Below, piece by piece: positions 25,401 through 40,400 of a stretch of DNA of 64,000 bases (position 1 is the stretch's first letter; each line of letters opens with the position of its first letter). The position numbers were made by a program, and so were the translations under genes. The notes under the pieces are model-generated. The model ran no database searches. It saw only the letters and a program-made list of their open reading frames with translations, and was not told where the DNA came from. Origin of the DNA: Timema cristinae (taxonomy: Eukaryota > Arthropoda > Insecta > Phasmatodea > Timematidae); the NCBI GenBank assembly GCA_039000515.1, contig JBCFYV010011164.1:37934234-37998233 (forward strand). The letters are read 5' to 3'.

Positions 25401-28400
25401 CTCCCCTGCCAATCCTACTTTCCCCTGAACTCTCATTCCCAATCTGTACTCTGACCTCGAGGTACAGTTTCACAATCATCCTCCTCTTCTTCCAGTCTAA
25501 CCCTCTAAGCTCTAGAATTCCTAACAGTTGTTCCCATTGTACACTATCGAAGGATCTTTCCAAATCAATTAACACAGCATAGACCTTTTACCTTTTTCAA
25601 TATATTTTTCTCCTAAAGTTCTCAGCAGCCTCATGATATTTCTTGTTCCCTTTTCCCTTTTCTTGTTGAAACCCATGCTGCTCCTGTCCAATTGAGCTAT
25701 CCAACCTTCCATACAGTCTACTATTAAGCAATCTAATAATCAGCTTGGCTGCATGTGATAGTAAACTGATAGTTCAATAGTCCTCACATTTCTTGGTGTT
25801 TCTTCTCTTCTCAATTAGTATCACGACTGTTGATAAAAAAGCATCCTGCTGTTCATCATTTCTTTCTTTTTCTACCTCTGCTTCCAAAATGTAGTAACCC
25901 CTTTTTGTCCTCTGATATCCTTTGATGTCCTTTGATCTGCTTCATACAGCCATTATACATATTCTTTCACCTTTTCATAACATCATGAAGTTTGCTTAAT
26001 ACCACGTTATCCATCCTCTCTATCTCCAGTTTTGTTATTCTCATCTTCCCTTGGAACACTAGCACCATGGCCGCTTTGTACATCATCCCAAACTTTAATT
26101 TTTTTCTAACTTTTCTATCTCTTCACATTTCTCCTTCATCCACACTTCTTTAGCCTGTTCACTCTCTCTTCTTAATTCATTATTCAATTTTCTGTATACA
26201 TCCTTTACCTTACTCTGTTCCGATATTCTTTCATTTCATTCGTTATTCCATCTTAATCAACATGGGGTTTGTAACCCATCCTTTTGTTCTTTTAGGACCT
26301 TCTGAGTTCAGAAGTTTTGTTTGTGGCTTTGAGGTTGTTCCTCATATTTATCCACTTTTCATTCACCCTACTCGTCTTTTCCCCCTCCAACCAGTTTTGC
26401 TATAAATCTATCTTCCATTTTCTTATTTTTCTAAACCACTTTAGTATATCCAGGTTTATCTTTTCTTTGACTTTTACTCTTATCACTTTCTTCAGCTTCA
26501 ACTGTACTTTCGCTACTACCAAGCTGTGGCCAAAGTTTATATCTTATTCCAGGCTTGCTTTAGAATGTTTTAAACAATCTCTATACCCTTGCTTTATCAG
26601 GAAGTAATCGATTTGGTACGTCTCCCCATCCAGTCGGGATGACCATGTATACTGCCTAGAGGTGACCTGGTGGTCTAGGGGTAAGGTGTCAGACTTCTAT
26701 GCTGGCGGCCAGGGTTCAATCCTCGGTCCCGGCAAAGATTTATCTGATTACCAAACCCTTCCTTCACCTCTGACAAGACATCTTGTGAATGTGGGGAATG
26801 CCAGGCCTCCACCGTGGTTCGGATTCCACGTTAAACTGTAGGTCCTTCATTTCATCTCACAATCACCCTACCATTACACATTAACGTAAGTGCGTATAAC
26901 CCGAATGGGTAGTAAGACGCGGTGCTAATAATAATAAATAATATACTGCCTTCTTTTATAATTTTCGAATAATGTGTTGTCAATCACAAGTAAGTTTTCT
27001 TTACTGAAGTTATCTAGTCTTGCTCTCTTCTCGTTCTGTTTGCCTAGTCCATCCTTTCCAATTGTTTCCCCCTCCCTCCCTTCTACTACAGCATTCTGAT
27101 CTCCCATTACAATAATGCATGCATCCATCTTTTGAAGAATTCCACTACTTCTACTTTTGGCATGTATACCTGAACTAGCACCATATCTTTCTTGATCCCT
27201 TTTGTTTTAATAATAATCAGTCTATCGATCATTATACTTCACCTTCATCACCTTTCCCTTCAGCCTCCCTCCCAATATAATTTTCCACTTCCAATGTGTC
27301 ACATTGCCGTCTTATTTAAGTTAAATATTTCTGCTTAATCTAAAGTTCAAATAGTGTTAAATACTTGTTATAAAAAATAACATATTAGGACCGCTTTTTA
27401 AGTATTGTTTTCCCATGCATTTAGTACAACTTTGTCATTAGTGTCTGGAACCTCCTTATTATAATGGACTTCAAATAACTAGTTTATTTCTTAGTAAATT
27501 TCTACTTGAATTCCCCATTTAAGACTCAAGCTTGAGTGCTTGAAACCTTTATATTTGTAACAACTATTTTTTATTAGTCTAACTAGGCTATCAAGAGTCG
27601 TCCCTTCCCCCCCCCCCCCCCACCGCACCCCTTGAACAACCCATTTATTTAGTTCTATTAATTTGAAATAACATTAGACAGTACCGAATACTCTCCCTTG
27701 CAAGGATCAATCAAGAAAATAAACTCTATTCTATTTTTAAATAATAGGGCTGTGCTACTATTGAAATCTTAAATATATTCTAATATAATTTTAAATAATT
27801 AACTTTATCAACATTATATCAAAGTGACCCGTTTTGATGACCACATGGTCAAAGGTGTCACTCTTGTGTCGGACTAGACTGAAACTACCGATGACAGCGA
27901 CATTGAGTTTTGAATCCCTAGTCGAGTGTATTAAGAGGAGTTTTTTCAAAATGTTTTCCACTCTCCCTTCCCAAAATGCAGGTACATTTTATCTAAATTC
28001 AACTTCCTTCAGCCTTAACTAATTGGTGTTATTAGTACATATGCGTCCAACCTGAACAGTTAGTAAGAAAACTAAAAAAAATAAAACCGCAAAACTACAT
28101 CAAAGTGTGAAATTCTGTTGACTTCCAATTATTAATGCAGAAAACCGCACCTTGATGATCTTGATTATCTATTTGATTTAAATGCTATCTCTTGGGTGAC
28201 TTGTATTATTAACATCTCATTGTAGTACAGAACTCTCAAAATTTAATACATTTTCAGATCATATTACTAAATTAATTATAATCAGCATGTGTGAACTTTT
28301 AATAATTCTCTAAACCAACTAAATTCCAATTTTAAGAATTTTTATTTTTTTGTTGTTAAAATATCATTTTCATTAGGATAAGCTTACTATAACACTACAA

Positions 28401-31400
28401 CTGCGCATTTGATATAAACTGAATCTGTTTCTCTTTTATCAATGAAGGCAATCCATGTGGAAGATATTCCTTTTATGACTGATGACTCTGGTCAAGAAGA
28501 GGATGAATGTAACATTGATGAAGAAAATAATTATGAAGACGACAACTTGGTTTCCAACATGCCTCACAACTGTTCCATCACTTGCTTTCCTTTAATGAAC
28601 CAACTGCTAACAAGGTTTACACATTTCATTATATGACCATAATAACTGGCTTTGGTTATTTAACTCTTAGTTTTGGTCCCTTATTTAAAGTCTATTTTAA
28701 TATTGCAAAGAATTTTTATTTTTTAAACTTTTAATCTAAAACTATTGTACAATTGAATAAAATAGTGCTTATGATGTTTATATTTATATAAAAAATAACT
28801 ATACATATCAGGGTGCCTACTGATTGAAAAATCCAGTTATTAACTTAAATTTAAGCTTTGGGGGTAAAACTTTGAAACATTCTTGAATATTACTCTTTCC
28901 GGAATTTAAATATATTGAAGCTTTTATACAAAGATAAAGATGTATACACATGCCATGCTATAGTAATACTAATATTATCAAATTAGATTTTTTATTAAAA
29001 CATTTTCAGAAAAATTACAACTACTTGACATTTTTGAATTAACAAGCCTGTCACCATGTCTGGTGGATTAAAAGGGCGTGGTTGACTGTGGTAGAATGCT
29101 CAGGAAGTTTTTGTGTTACCATTAAAGATAGCACTTTTATTAATATTAATATTCTTACATTGTACTGAGCACACATTTTGAGTACAAGTAGAATGACTTT
29201 CTGATTCAGAGCTAAAAACATGATATTCTATAAATATGTAGGGTAATTCATATTCTGCTAACTCGAATTTTCTGACCCGGTGGCTATTTTTCTAAATACC
29301 CCTGTTTGTGCAACATGTATGTGCCAGTACAAAAGTATCATGAATTCAAATACTTTACACACAAAATTGTGAGTGCCTTTGGCTCCACATACGTTTGTGA
29401 ATATTTTTTTTCATAAATAAAATATAATCAAAGTAAAGCTTAAGCTTCAATAACGGTGCGATGAAAATTTGAAAATCAATCAAGATGTGCAAGCTGTGAA
29501 GTATATTAAAAAAAATAATTAAAGTGATTGCAAATAAACACAAATATCCCATTTATGAAGATATATAGTAAAATGAATGAATAAAATATATCTTTAACTC
29601 ATTTGATTTCCTATTTTAAAAATCTTGTTTTATTCTCTCTGTGGCCCCGAAAAATCGTAGTTTGCCGAAGTGGCCCGCGGAACATTTTGGGTTGACCAGG
29701 ACTGCCCTAGAGGCAAGCTAAAATTATTTTAGTTGTAGTTTCCTTTGAACTTAATTTGTGATATTAAAGGTCCTTTTTCATTTTAAATGCAAATATTGCT
29801 TGTGTAGTCATTGTTGTCGATATCACACACCACTAAAAATCAACACATTATAGCCATCATTTTCCTTTAAGGGAAGTGAAAAGTTTTTTACAATAAACAT
29901 AAAAAGTGGATAGGGCAGACTTGTATACTTAACAGAGAAACTTGGTCCACAGAATAGCAAATACAGACATATTCTACCTACATACCTACCTACCTAATCA
30001 TGCTGTTCCCTTACAGAGTAGGCAAGAAACTCGCATATAGCTTTAAAAAAAACTCCTACCTAATCTATCTTCATTAACTTTCTCCACACCTCCCTATCCT
30101 TGCTTACTCCCTTCGCTTCAACAATATCTATACACAGTCATACATGCCCTTTTATTCTTAAAACTCTTAATGTTTATTATTTTCACATGTTCATCTAAAA
30201 CACTTAACCACGTTTTACATAGACTACCCCTTCCTTTTGATCCACACATTCTACCTTCATATATTTGCTTTGTCACTCGATCCAAACTCATCCTCTGAAC
30301 ATGCCCAAACCAACGTAAGACACTTCTTTCACATTGACATTCCCTTTCCAACTCTACTCCTTCAGCATCCATTCATTGCTGACTCTTGTACATACGAGTT
30401 TTTCCACATACCGTTCTTAAATATCTAATTCCAAACACATTCACCTTGCTCTTGTGTTTTTCCTGACAAACCCATGCTTCATATCTATAAAACTATGTTG
30501 GCCTTAACAAACTTTCCTGATATCTTTGCCTCTTTCGAATACTTCACTCTTTACGCTAGTCCATATGCATTCAACTACTCTCTGAGATGCATTCACCCGT
30601 CTTTCACGTTAGCAAATAAAACAAATTGTTGGCGCACACCAGTTCTCTTCATCAAAATAAGAGATATGATTAGTAGAACATAGTTTTAATATTTTTGTCA
30701 TATACTAGGGATGGATCCTAAAATCCCTCAAATTCTTAAGGGTATTCAAGATTTGGGGATTTGAGAAAATTTCAGATTCAAGCATCAAATCTTTAAAAGA
30801 AATTATTTTTTCAAATTTTCAGGTGAAATTTGTTTTAAATCTCTAATAATGCTTACTGATAGCTCAGAACCGATAATTATAGGATGAACTCGACAACCAT
30901 ACCCCAGACCAGTAATTTAACACATAACTGAATGTATGAATGTTATAACGAATGTATTGTAAGAAATAATGTTAACATTTAACTAACATTTATGTTTTTT
31001 AATATTGTTATATTTATATTTTATCTTATATTCATAATTTTTTTCACAATTCAGATTTGTAAAATAGGGGATTCGACCCAAAACTAAAAAAATACAATTT
31101 TTTTTTGCAACACAAAACAATAAAGAATAGTAATAACTTTATTTTGGTTTCAAGAAGTTTCTATATTGTCAATTCGGCTTCATTTAAGATCAAGAAAGTA
31201 TATTCTGCACACCCCTGAAGAATACTTTAAATATATATAAAAGGGACTCAAAACGCCATATATAAACTTTAATGGGGGAGAGGGAACACTAAAACAAACC
31301 TTTTTCGTTAATGAATGTTATGTCTGTGGATGTTACCCTTAGGTGCTCAAAAGGTGCTGTTGGTACAGAAATGAAAGACTGACAGAGTAAACAACATTCT

Positions 31401-34400
31401 ATATTTACAGCATTTTCTCAAAGGAATGACTGCCAACAGTAATGCATGCCTTACAGGGTTGATGCCAGGGGTGCAGAATATGTTAGAGATCCAATATTTC
31501 CCCAGAACATAATATTTAAAAAAACCTAAAAAACAAAGCGCTCAAAATTAAACATTGAATTTTTTATAGAGGCTGAAGGAAATAAGGATTATTCCCCACT
31601 ACATAGTTTGGAAAATCCAAATTCAAACATGTATTTAATCATTGTTATTTTTATAGTCTCTACCTTATAAAAAAATTAGTTTTCTCCCATCTCCTTGTGT
31701 GCATTACATATTGTTATTAAAATATGTTTCACTAAACCATCTAATTTGCTATAAACCTTTATTTATTGAACAATGTACAAAACCTAATGAGTCCACTAAA
31801 AACAACAAGTTCATGGCTACAAATTTATTACAATGTGCATGTCACGAGTTTAAAGAAACTGCGCGCACATCGCGGTGTAATTAAGCTGCGATATAAGGGT
31901 GACTGAATTCAGACTAAAACAAAACATTGTTCACCTTTCCCTCCCCTCCCCTGCCTGCTCGCATAACTACCAAACACCCGCGGTAGGGTAGGTGACAGAT
32001 GACTCATTCAATCACGCCATCAATGCCCCTTATCTCAACCTCTGACTTCTCATTTAGAACTCTGACACATTATCTTATCCCATAGACACTGCAACTCTTT
32101 GTGCTTACACCGACACTGCCCCACTATGCCACATAGTGATAGTGTCTGTGTTGAGTTTCATCGGCCTTTGGTTTTCATACAAATGAAACTTCTATATCAG
32201 AACCAGAATAAACTAAAATCACCAACAAAATTGTTGGACTTTTCCCTGCCCCAAATTTCTACAAGACTGCTTTAATTTCCCTCGAACCTCGTTCGCGCGT
32301 TCGGACATATTCTGCACTTCTGGTTGACGCATTGATTGCCTTACATTGCAAAGAGTCCTCAGGCCCATATGCTAGATGGATTTAAGCCTTCTAAGTATCC
32401 GTGAAATGCTCCACGTCACATGTACAAAGTCTGCATTACACGCACTTAGTCCGTGTTATGAACGGCAAAAAATAACCATTTGATACACCACCCAACAGCA
32501 TCCCCTAGTCCTATTACTAAAGGGTTATGTATGCAAACATGGGAACATACATTCATTAACAAAAAAAAAAAAAAAAAGTTCGAGTGTTTCCTATTTAAGT
32601 TTGTACAGAGAGTTTTGAATCCACCTGTATATTATTTATAGATCTAATTTTAAAATACTTAACAATTTCAGGTGGCCCAAATAAGCATCCCAATGTCTTG
32701 CAACCATGGTGGTCTCCCTGAACCTAAACAAAAGGGCAAGAAAAAGAAAAAGAAGAAGAGAGGTCCAATAGAGTCTGAACACATTACTAATGACACATTC
32801 CTGAATATAGCGCAGGAGATTAGAAAAGAGAAGCTAACACTTTTCCCTGATACTACCCCAACAATAGACCACCTTTGGTCGGCAAAGAAGAAGGTAATGT
32901 TCGTAGCTGAGGGTTAAGTCTCAAATATATAAAATATAATATAATAATTTAAATAAGATAATGAAGCACAAATAAAATTAAAAACCAAAGATTAGACTAT
33001 AATCCACCAATATTTAAAATCCATAAGGATATTATAGATTTTTAAAAATATGTCTATACTTTTAAAATTATCAATCGGAATTAGTTTAAGAGCTCATTCA
33101 ATTCAAAATTTGTATGAAATACACCTTTATATTTATTTTATTTATTTAATCAAATATCTTTTCAAATCCTTGAAACTTTAAGCACTCGAGGAATCCAAGG
33201 TCCTATCCTCAGTTGATGATTTGTTAACTTTCTCTATTTCAGGACATCCAGACTTTGATGCGAGAAGGCTCTGAAGTAATGGCGGCTGGGCTTCCCAATA
33301 AGGCCATTGAAAAGTACAGGGCTGCTGTTGATATATTAAATGAATTTCCTTATGTGGTAAGCTTTCAATGAAACTTGTGATTATTGAATTGGTGTAAGCC
33401 AATAATATGCTTCTAGAATAGTTTTATGGCAGTAGTTTATAACATCGTTTTACATTAGGTATGAGAATTAGATTTTTAAATCATTATAAGAAACAAATTT
33501 GTGATAGTTAATTTATAGCATACCAGAAGAGAATAGATTTTTTATTATTGATTTGAAACACAAGATTTGTTAAATAGCTTCACAGGAAGAGTAAAATGAT
33601 GGCTTTAAGGTGCGGTATAAGGGAGCATGAGTAATTTTACAGTTTTTATAGCATTACATTTTGTTGGCCAAAATAAATCAAATATTTCTCCAGTAGTAAC
33701 ATATAGTGTAGTATTTTACACATGCTAATATCAACAGATCTTAAATATTTGTCAAGGGTGTCCTGAAATTTTATCAAAACTTTTTCTCTTTATTTAAAAA
33801 GTTTTTACAAATCTTTAAGGCACCCTTGACAAATATTTAAGTTCTGATGATATTAGAATATACAGAAAAAAACACTCTATATTGCTAATTGAAAAATATT
33901 TGGTTCACTTAGGCCTAAAAATTTCAATTCTATAAAAACTGTAAAAATACTTGTGCTCCCTTCAGCCACTCCTTAAATATGAATAGACATAAGTTTACAC
34001 TGCTGCTATTGAACAAAAGGTGGTGATGATTCTTAAAAAAATCAATTACCATTGATTAATATAGGTTATGGTCTCTTAGAGTTCTTCAGGAGATTTTGTC
34101 CACTGTTAAACTTGACTTTCTAAAATAAACAAATAACAAAAGTGAGAAAATGATTGTTAAAAATAACACAACATATAAATTATAAATAATCCTACTAGAG
34201 TTCCCACAATCCCCACAATGCCAAAATTTTCCCATGAAGCAGTGGGTCTGGAATACACTTAACTCGGCCTCATAAGAACAAATGAGGAGCCACTTGAATA
34301 ATTAAGCAGCAGCTCTGATCTAGTAAACTGAGATTAACGTCTGGAGGGTTTGTTGTGCTGACCACATGACCCCCTCCATATGCAAATGATGGCACTATCA

Positions 34401-37400
34401 TTGCTAACAAAGTCGGCCTCTTGGTCATTCTAGTTTATTTGTGAGCTCACATCATGGATTCTGAAGATATTCCATTATTTAAATTTTCCTCATTTCTAAT
34501 ACATGTGTTAGCTTTGATTTTTCACTATTCTGATTATATTTCCTCAACACTTTTTACAGTTTCAATATTTTCCCATGAGACTTACCTTTCACTTAAAATA
34601 GGCTATTTATTTATTTAATATACTGTAATACATTTGAAAAAAAAAGTCAAAATAAAACAACAATATTTATTTAATCTGTGCTAGATCACCAGCAGACAAA
34701 AGTTTTTGTTGAATACTTTTACAATTTGTCGGCAGGTAAATCAAATGTCCTAACTTAGTAACTAATAAGGGAAACAAAGAAAGATCACTAATTTTTACTG
34801 TTTTGTTTAAATGCCAACCTTTGCACAGAATAAATTTTATAAAAAAATTCAGAGAAAACATAAACCTTATGAAGGAAAAAAAAAAGTGTGAATCTTTTCA
34901 ACCAAATTGGTTAAGCACTTTGATAGTTATAGGGCCAGTTTCATAGTCAAATTTAGTATGCCTCAAGTGCGGCGCTACACTAAGTACATGACGACACCTA
35001 CCTAAACCAGAATGGAATGGGCCAGTTTCATATGCGAGAATGGCCCATTCCATTCGAGTTGAGGTAGGTGTCGTCATGTACTTAGTGTAGCGCCGTACTT
35101 GAGGCATACTAAATTTGACTATGAAACTGGCCCTATGTCTTCCGTTTTCACATCATTGTTGTACATTATTAGTCATTGAGGTCAATAACCATCTGGCCAA
35201 GAGTCAAAAACCATTCTGCACATATTAGAAACTTTATATATTTATCAAACCATTTGATGTTTTATTCATAGTATGTTAGTTTAAAACACTGGGGCCTTAT
35301 GAGGCTTCGAAATATTTGAATATTTGTTCTATTTGAATTCGATCCCTGATTTGACAATTATGAAGCTTCGCCAAAAATATTCTCAAAATTAAAACAAACA
35401 TTTAAAAAAATGCTGTTGTTATTTCCATCACAAATTGATGCTGGCATAAAATAACTAAATTAATTAAATCATATTTGGTTATAGTAACTTAATTTATAAT
35501 TTTAAGACAAAAATATTCTATCCAACACTTAATATTTTTTCAAATATTCAAACTTTAATTAACTTTAAGGAATACTAATATTATTTGATTTTACTTCGCT
35601 TTGAATTGAAAAAATAGACTTCACACACCCCTAAAAACACATCTATACAGAGCAATTGTTTTGAATCTTTTTTTAAAGTTTATTTAACTAATTGGTAGGA
35701 TTCTAGGTTAAATAATTGGAAATTATTTGGAATTGAAAGGAGCTCTTATTTACCTTTGGTAACTATAAAATGATAATATTTATCATTAACGTTAAAAATA
35801 ATCTGCTAAAACCAAACATTAGTATTAATGACAACATTAATTTTAAAGTCTTTTATAAATTTAAATCAACACCCGCATTTGATTAAACAGCAATGGGAAT
35901 ACATATTTAAGCAGTATAGTTTTAATATTTTTTACTACTTATGGGAATTTTATGAAAAGTCCTTATTTAAATATTCATTACATAATTTGTATTGTTCTAG
36001 AACCTTGACATGACGGAAATGGATGTTGTTTTACTGAAATACTCTCTGTGCACGAGTTGGGTCAGGTCTACTGTTTATGAAGATATTGTTCATGCACTGG
36101 AAATGTTGAAAGAACTTGAAGCGTCACACTCTGCTAAGCTTCCAGCTGTGCATTATGCTTTGGCTACTGCTTATTCCAAATTGAACAGGTACTTAAGTTG
36201 TTCCGAGTATGTTTCAAGTAGTTAAGTAAGAACACAGCAGGAACATAGCTTTATTACAGTTCACAAAGTTACTAGACCTACTTCAATGTATATTTATGAA
36301 TAATATATGCTATATTATTGTTTTTACCACCACATAATAGTACCTATTCAGGCTATATGCCTTAATTAATTATTCTAATGGAATATATTTAAGGAAGGTA
36401 GTATTTTAGAATAAATCTACCCTCTTCTGTGTGGAGGGGGAGTGGAAAATTTGTATAGATAAAACCACCTCAGGTACACCAAACTTGGATTCGAACCTCA
36501 ATCACCCTGTTACTGGCAATCCAGTCCATCGCGAGAGGGACATGTTAGACCATGCGACCATGGATGCAGGTTTTTATATGTTGGATTAAGATCTCAGGCA
36601 ATCACTTTTCACATAGTATCGATAAGGAATGGGCCTAGCATCAATGCTGCCTGTTAAGTTTACTTTCTTTGCAAATATACAAAGGTGGGATTCTAAGTTT
36701 TAAATAAATACTTTTTTTTGTTCATTAAATCTAGGTTTGTACCGATGCAGTTACCAATTAATAGTTATCGGGTGATTATTAGTGCATTGGCACTTAATTG
36801 TAATCGGCGATTATTATGTCAATCGTGTTTTTTTTGAAGTAAAATTTTTTAGGTAAGAGTTTAGTGATCAGAATATATTTAACAGGTCTATTTAATACTA
36901 ACCATTGCCAAGGAATTTATCTTTACTTCCAAAAAGAGTTGGCACAATGTGTTTCTAGCAGTTTTTCTTTAAATTCAAAATGGAGTAATCCAATGTTTGT
37001 GTTATTTGTACTTTCTTCTTTCTTCTTGGTGTTTGATAAAGGCAACAATGCCGAAATATTATAATATTTGTGTTAAAATGTGTGTGTGACTACTTCTACT
37101 ATAGAAGACAGAAGAAAGGAAGACGATGTCACCTTTGTGCATTGGATTCTTCCCACATTTTTCCTCTTTCCCTAGGTGGGCTTTCTTCATCAAATTTACT
37201 CTTAGTAGTTTATTTTTCCTTTTTATTTAGTTTTATCAATTCCCTTTAATATACAATTATTTAGCCATTGGGCCACCTCATTTTTAAACAACAAGGTAAA
37301 GAAATATAAGTTCACACCATTGGTGAAACTAACATTCTAGTTCCAACTTTTGCCGGTTAGGCATAAAATATATTTTTGTATGCATACATTCTTTTTGTAT

Positions 37401-40400
37401 TAATTACATTAACTTAACTGTTATCATTCTCTTAAGTAATTTCCCAATAGTTATTAATTTTATAATAAAGGAAATTGATAAAACTAAAGAAAGAGGAAAA
37501 ATAAACTACTAAGAATAAGAATAAATTTGATGAAGAAAGCCCACATAGGGAAAGAGGAAAGATGTGGGAAGAATCCAATGCACAAAGGTGACATCTTCTT
37601 CCTTTCTTCTGTCTTCTATAGTAGAAGTAGTCACACACACATTTTAAACACAAATATAATAATATTTCGGCATTGTTGCCTTTATCAAACACAAAGAAGA
37701 AGAGAGTACAAATAACACAAACAATGGATTACTCCATGGAGTAGCCATTGGGCCACCTCATTTTTGAACCAATAGTTATTAATAAATAATCGGGATAAAT
37801 TGGTGTAAATAATCGTAGCATGAACAATTAATTTAAACAATTGGTAATCGGTTTTACTGAATCGGTGCACCTCTTGTTTGAAGAACAATGAAATTTGAAT
37901 GAATATAAAAAATAATAATAATAATAATAATAATAATAATTATTATTATTATTATTAGCACCACGTCTTACTACCTGTTCGGGTTATACGCACTTACGCT
38001 AATGTGTAATGGTAGGGTGATAATGAGATGAAATGAAGGACCTACAATTTAACGTGGAATCCGAACCACGGTGCCGGCCTGGCATTCCCCACATATAAAA
38101 AATAATAATAAATAATAATATTTAAAAAACTGAACTATGCTTTGGCAACTGTTTGGAGGGGATGAGTTAGATAATGTTGTAAACACATCCATAATGCTCA
38201 ACTGTGGACATGAATTATTAATAAAGATGCAAATGTTAATACAAAACTTGCACAACATTTTTCAGAGACCTAGATTATGTTTATTTATCTTTCTTTTTAT
38301 GAGGAGTAACTAATAATTTTATCATTTGTGCTTTAAATAATTGACTAAAAATCAAACATTAGTAATAAATGACCACATTAATTGTAAAGTCATTTTATAA
38401 ATTTATATTAATACTACGATTTAACTAAATGTTAAGAGTGAATAAATATCTAAGCCGTACATTATTCTGTTTAAACTATGGTCACCCCTTATAGCTCCCT
38501 TCTCATTTTAAACTTGCTGAATTCCATTTTCTTGTTCTTGCCAAATTATTTTTTTCACCAAGCAACAAACTATTATACCTCCCTCAAATTCTCCCACACC
38601 TCACCTTTCCCAGTCCACCCTTGTTTCAAAAAATAGTAAGTCTGCCACTCCTATCATATAGAGTATCTTATACTTGCATTTGCCTATATTTCATGGTAAG
38701 CACAGTTTACGTGATTGAGTGCAGGCATTTGTCAGCTGGGTGACTGATCAGATCATTGGCTCAACTCGATTGGGCCCTAATTAGCCTATGATCATATTGG
38801 CATTGAACTACCCCTAGTATAAACACACACACAACTAATCATGCTGTTCCCTTATAGGATAGGCAGTAAACTCGCCATATAGCTCAAAAAACAACTCCGA
38901 ACTTAATCCATCCTCACTAACTTTCTCCACACTTCCCTATCCTTGCTTACGCCCTTCACTTCAACATCCAAACATCGAGTCATACATGTTATTTTATTCT
39001 TAAAATTCTTAATGTTTCTCTTTTTTACACATTTATCTACAACATTTAGCCACATCTTACATGGCCTACCCTTCTTTTTGATCTACACACTCTACCGTCA
39101 TATAATTATTTGCTTTATCACTTGATCCACACTCATCTTCTCAATATGCCCAAACAACCGTAAGACACTTATTTCACATTGATCTATTGAACTCCCTTTC
39201 AAAATGCACTTCAGCACCAATCCATTACTGACTTTGTCCATACAAGTTTTTCCACGTACATTTCTTGGATATCTCATTACAACCACATTCACCTTGCTCC
39301 TGTGCTTCTCTCACAAACCCATGCTTCACATCCATAAAACAATGTTGGTGTTAAGCACACTTTAATATGTACTACAGTTATTTCTCAATTATCCCCAGTA
39401 ATGGAGGGTATGAGTACTGCGGATAATCCTCATACTAGTAAAACAAGAGATTGGAGCAAATCCAATTCAAACTATCACACACTGCATCTATGAACACATC
39501 ATTAAATTCCCATACTAAGATAGTAAAAAAACATTTCAAATCCATGTACAGTATACTCAAATGGTCACATCATAAAAATTCTGTGTTAGTCTTATGCTTC
39601 ATTGTTGCTGCTTCCTTTTTCCTTGATTTGTATTTTCCATAACATTGGCATATCATATTGGAGTATGTCGTCTTCCTGTTCCAGATAATTAAGCACGTTA
39701 TGAGTCGATTCCAATGTAGTCCCTTTGCATAATTTCCTGAGTACAACCATCAGTAGCCCTGTATTCTCCATCAACACAGTGCTTTTCAAAAATATATCCC
39801 CTGTTGGCGACACTGTGGTTAAGTCAAAAGCAGATAATCTGCCCGCTGATAGTCGGAGTTACCTGTACTTTATCATTTGCATTAGTCCACATACATCCAA
39901 CTACTTTTTGAGATGAATTCACCCCTTTGTTGATTTCACCATCTACCCTTCCATTTTTTAGGACATTCTGTCCAGATACACAAAATGATTCACTTATTCT
40001 AACAGATTTACATCTATATTAAGCTAATCATTTCCTGATTATTCTTATCAAAAACTTATCAGCTTAGTTTTGGAGACATTTATTAGAAAATCCAGTCTGC
40101 CTTTCGCACATTATAATGATTTACTGCATTCTTCAAATCACTTTCATTCTTAGCCATTAATACAGCATTTTCTGCATATAACAGCACTCTCACATTCACA
40201 TTGTCTATTTGTACACCAAACATGTCCTACAAGCATCCCTAATACACTTATCCATAAACACGTTAAACAATAGGGAACTGCGAGCTTGGGTTTTTTCATT
40301 CAAGCCGAACTCGATTCGAGTATTTCTAAAAGCGCCCGAGTTCGAGTATTGTGTATTCATGATTTTAAAACGTTAGCAAGTATATTAAAACACATATTCT

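Larger units (their letters stand above)
24640..27290 (-). mobile_element. RTE/Jockey-type LINE, endonuclease-RT remnant
   Basis: The - strand gives, in order, an apurinic-like endonuclease piece ([41 protein letters not shown], 27128-26955), its continuation beyond the SINE ([20 protein letters not shown], about 26640-26580), an RT core ([30 protein letters not shown], 25575-25357), and a C-terminal part ([16 protein letters not shown], about 25030-24980; [10 protein letters not shown], about 24800). The usual GDFNA and RQGCPLSP motifs are altered, and stops and shifts are frequent. It lies in the intron between tentative exons 6 and 7, antisense to the host gene. Confidence 0.85.

Noticed and set aside
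25177..25582. + strand ORFs over the LINE (serine/leucine-rich)
   Set aside because: Shadows of the antisense reverse transcriptase.
36864..37692. ORFs in both arms of the hAT-like element ([18 protein letters not shown] and relatives)
   Set aside because: The same DNA read in two orientations of an inverted duplication; no family match.
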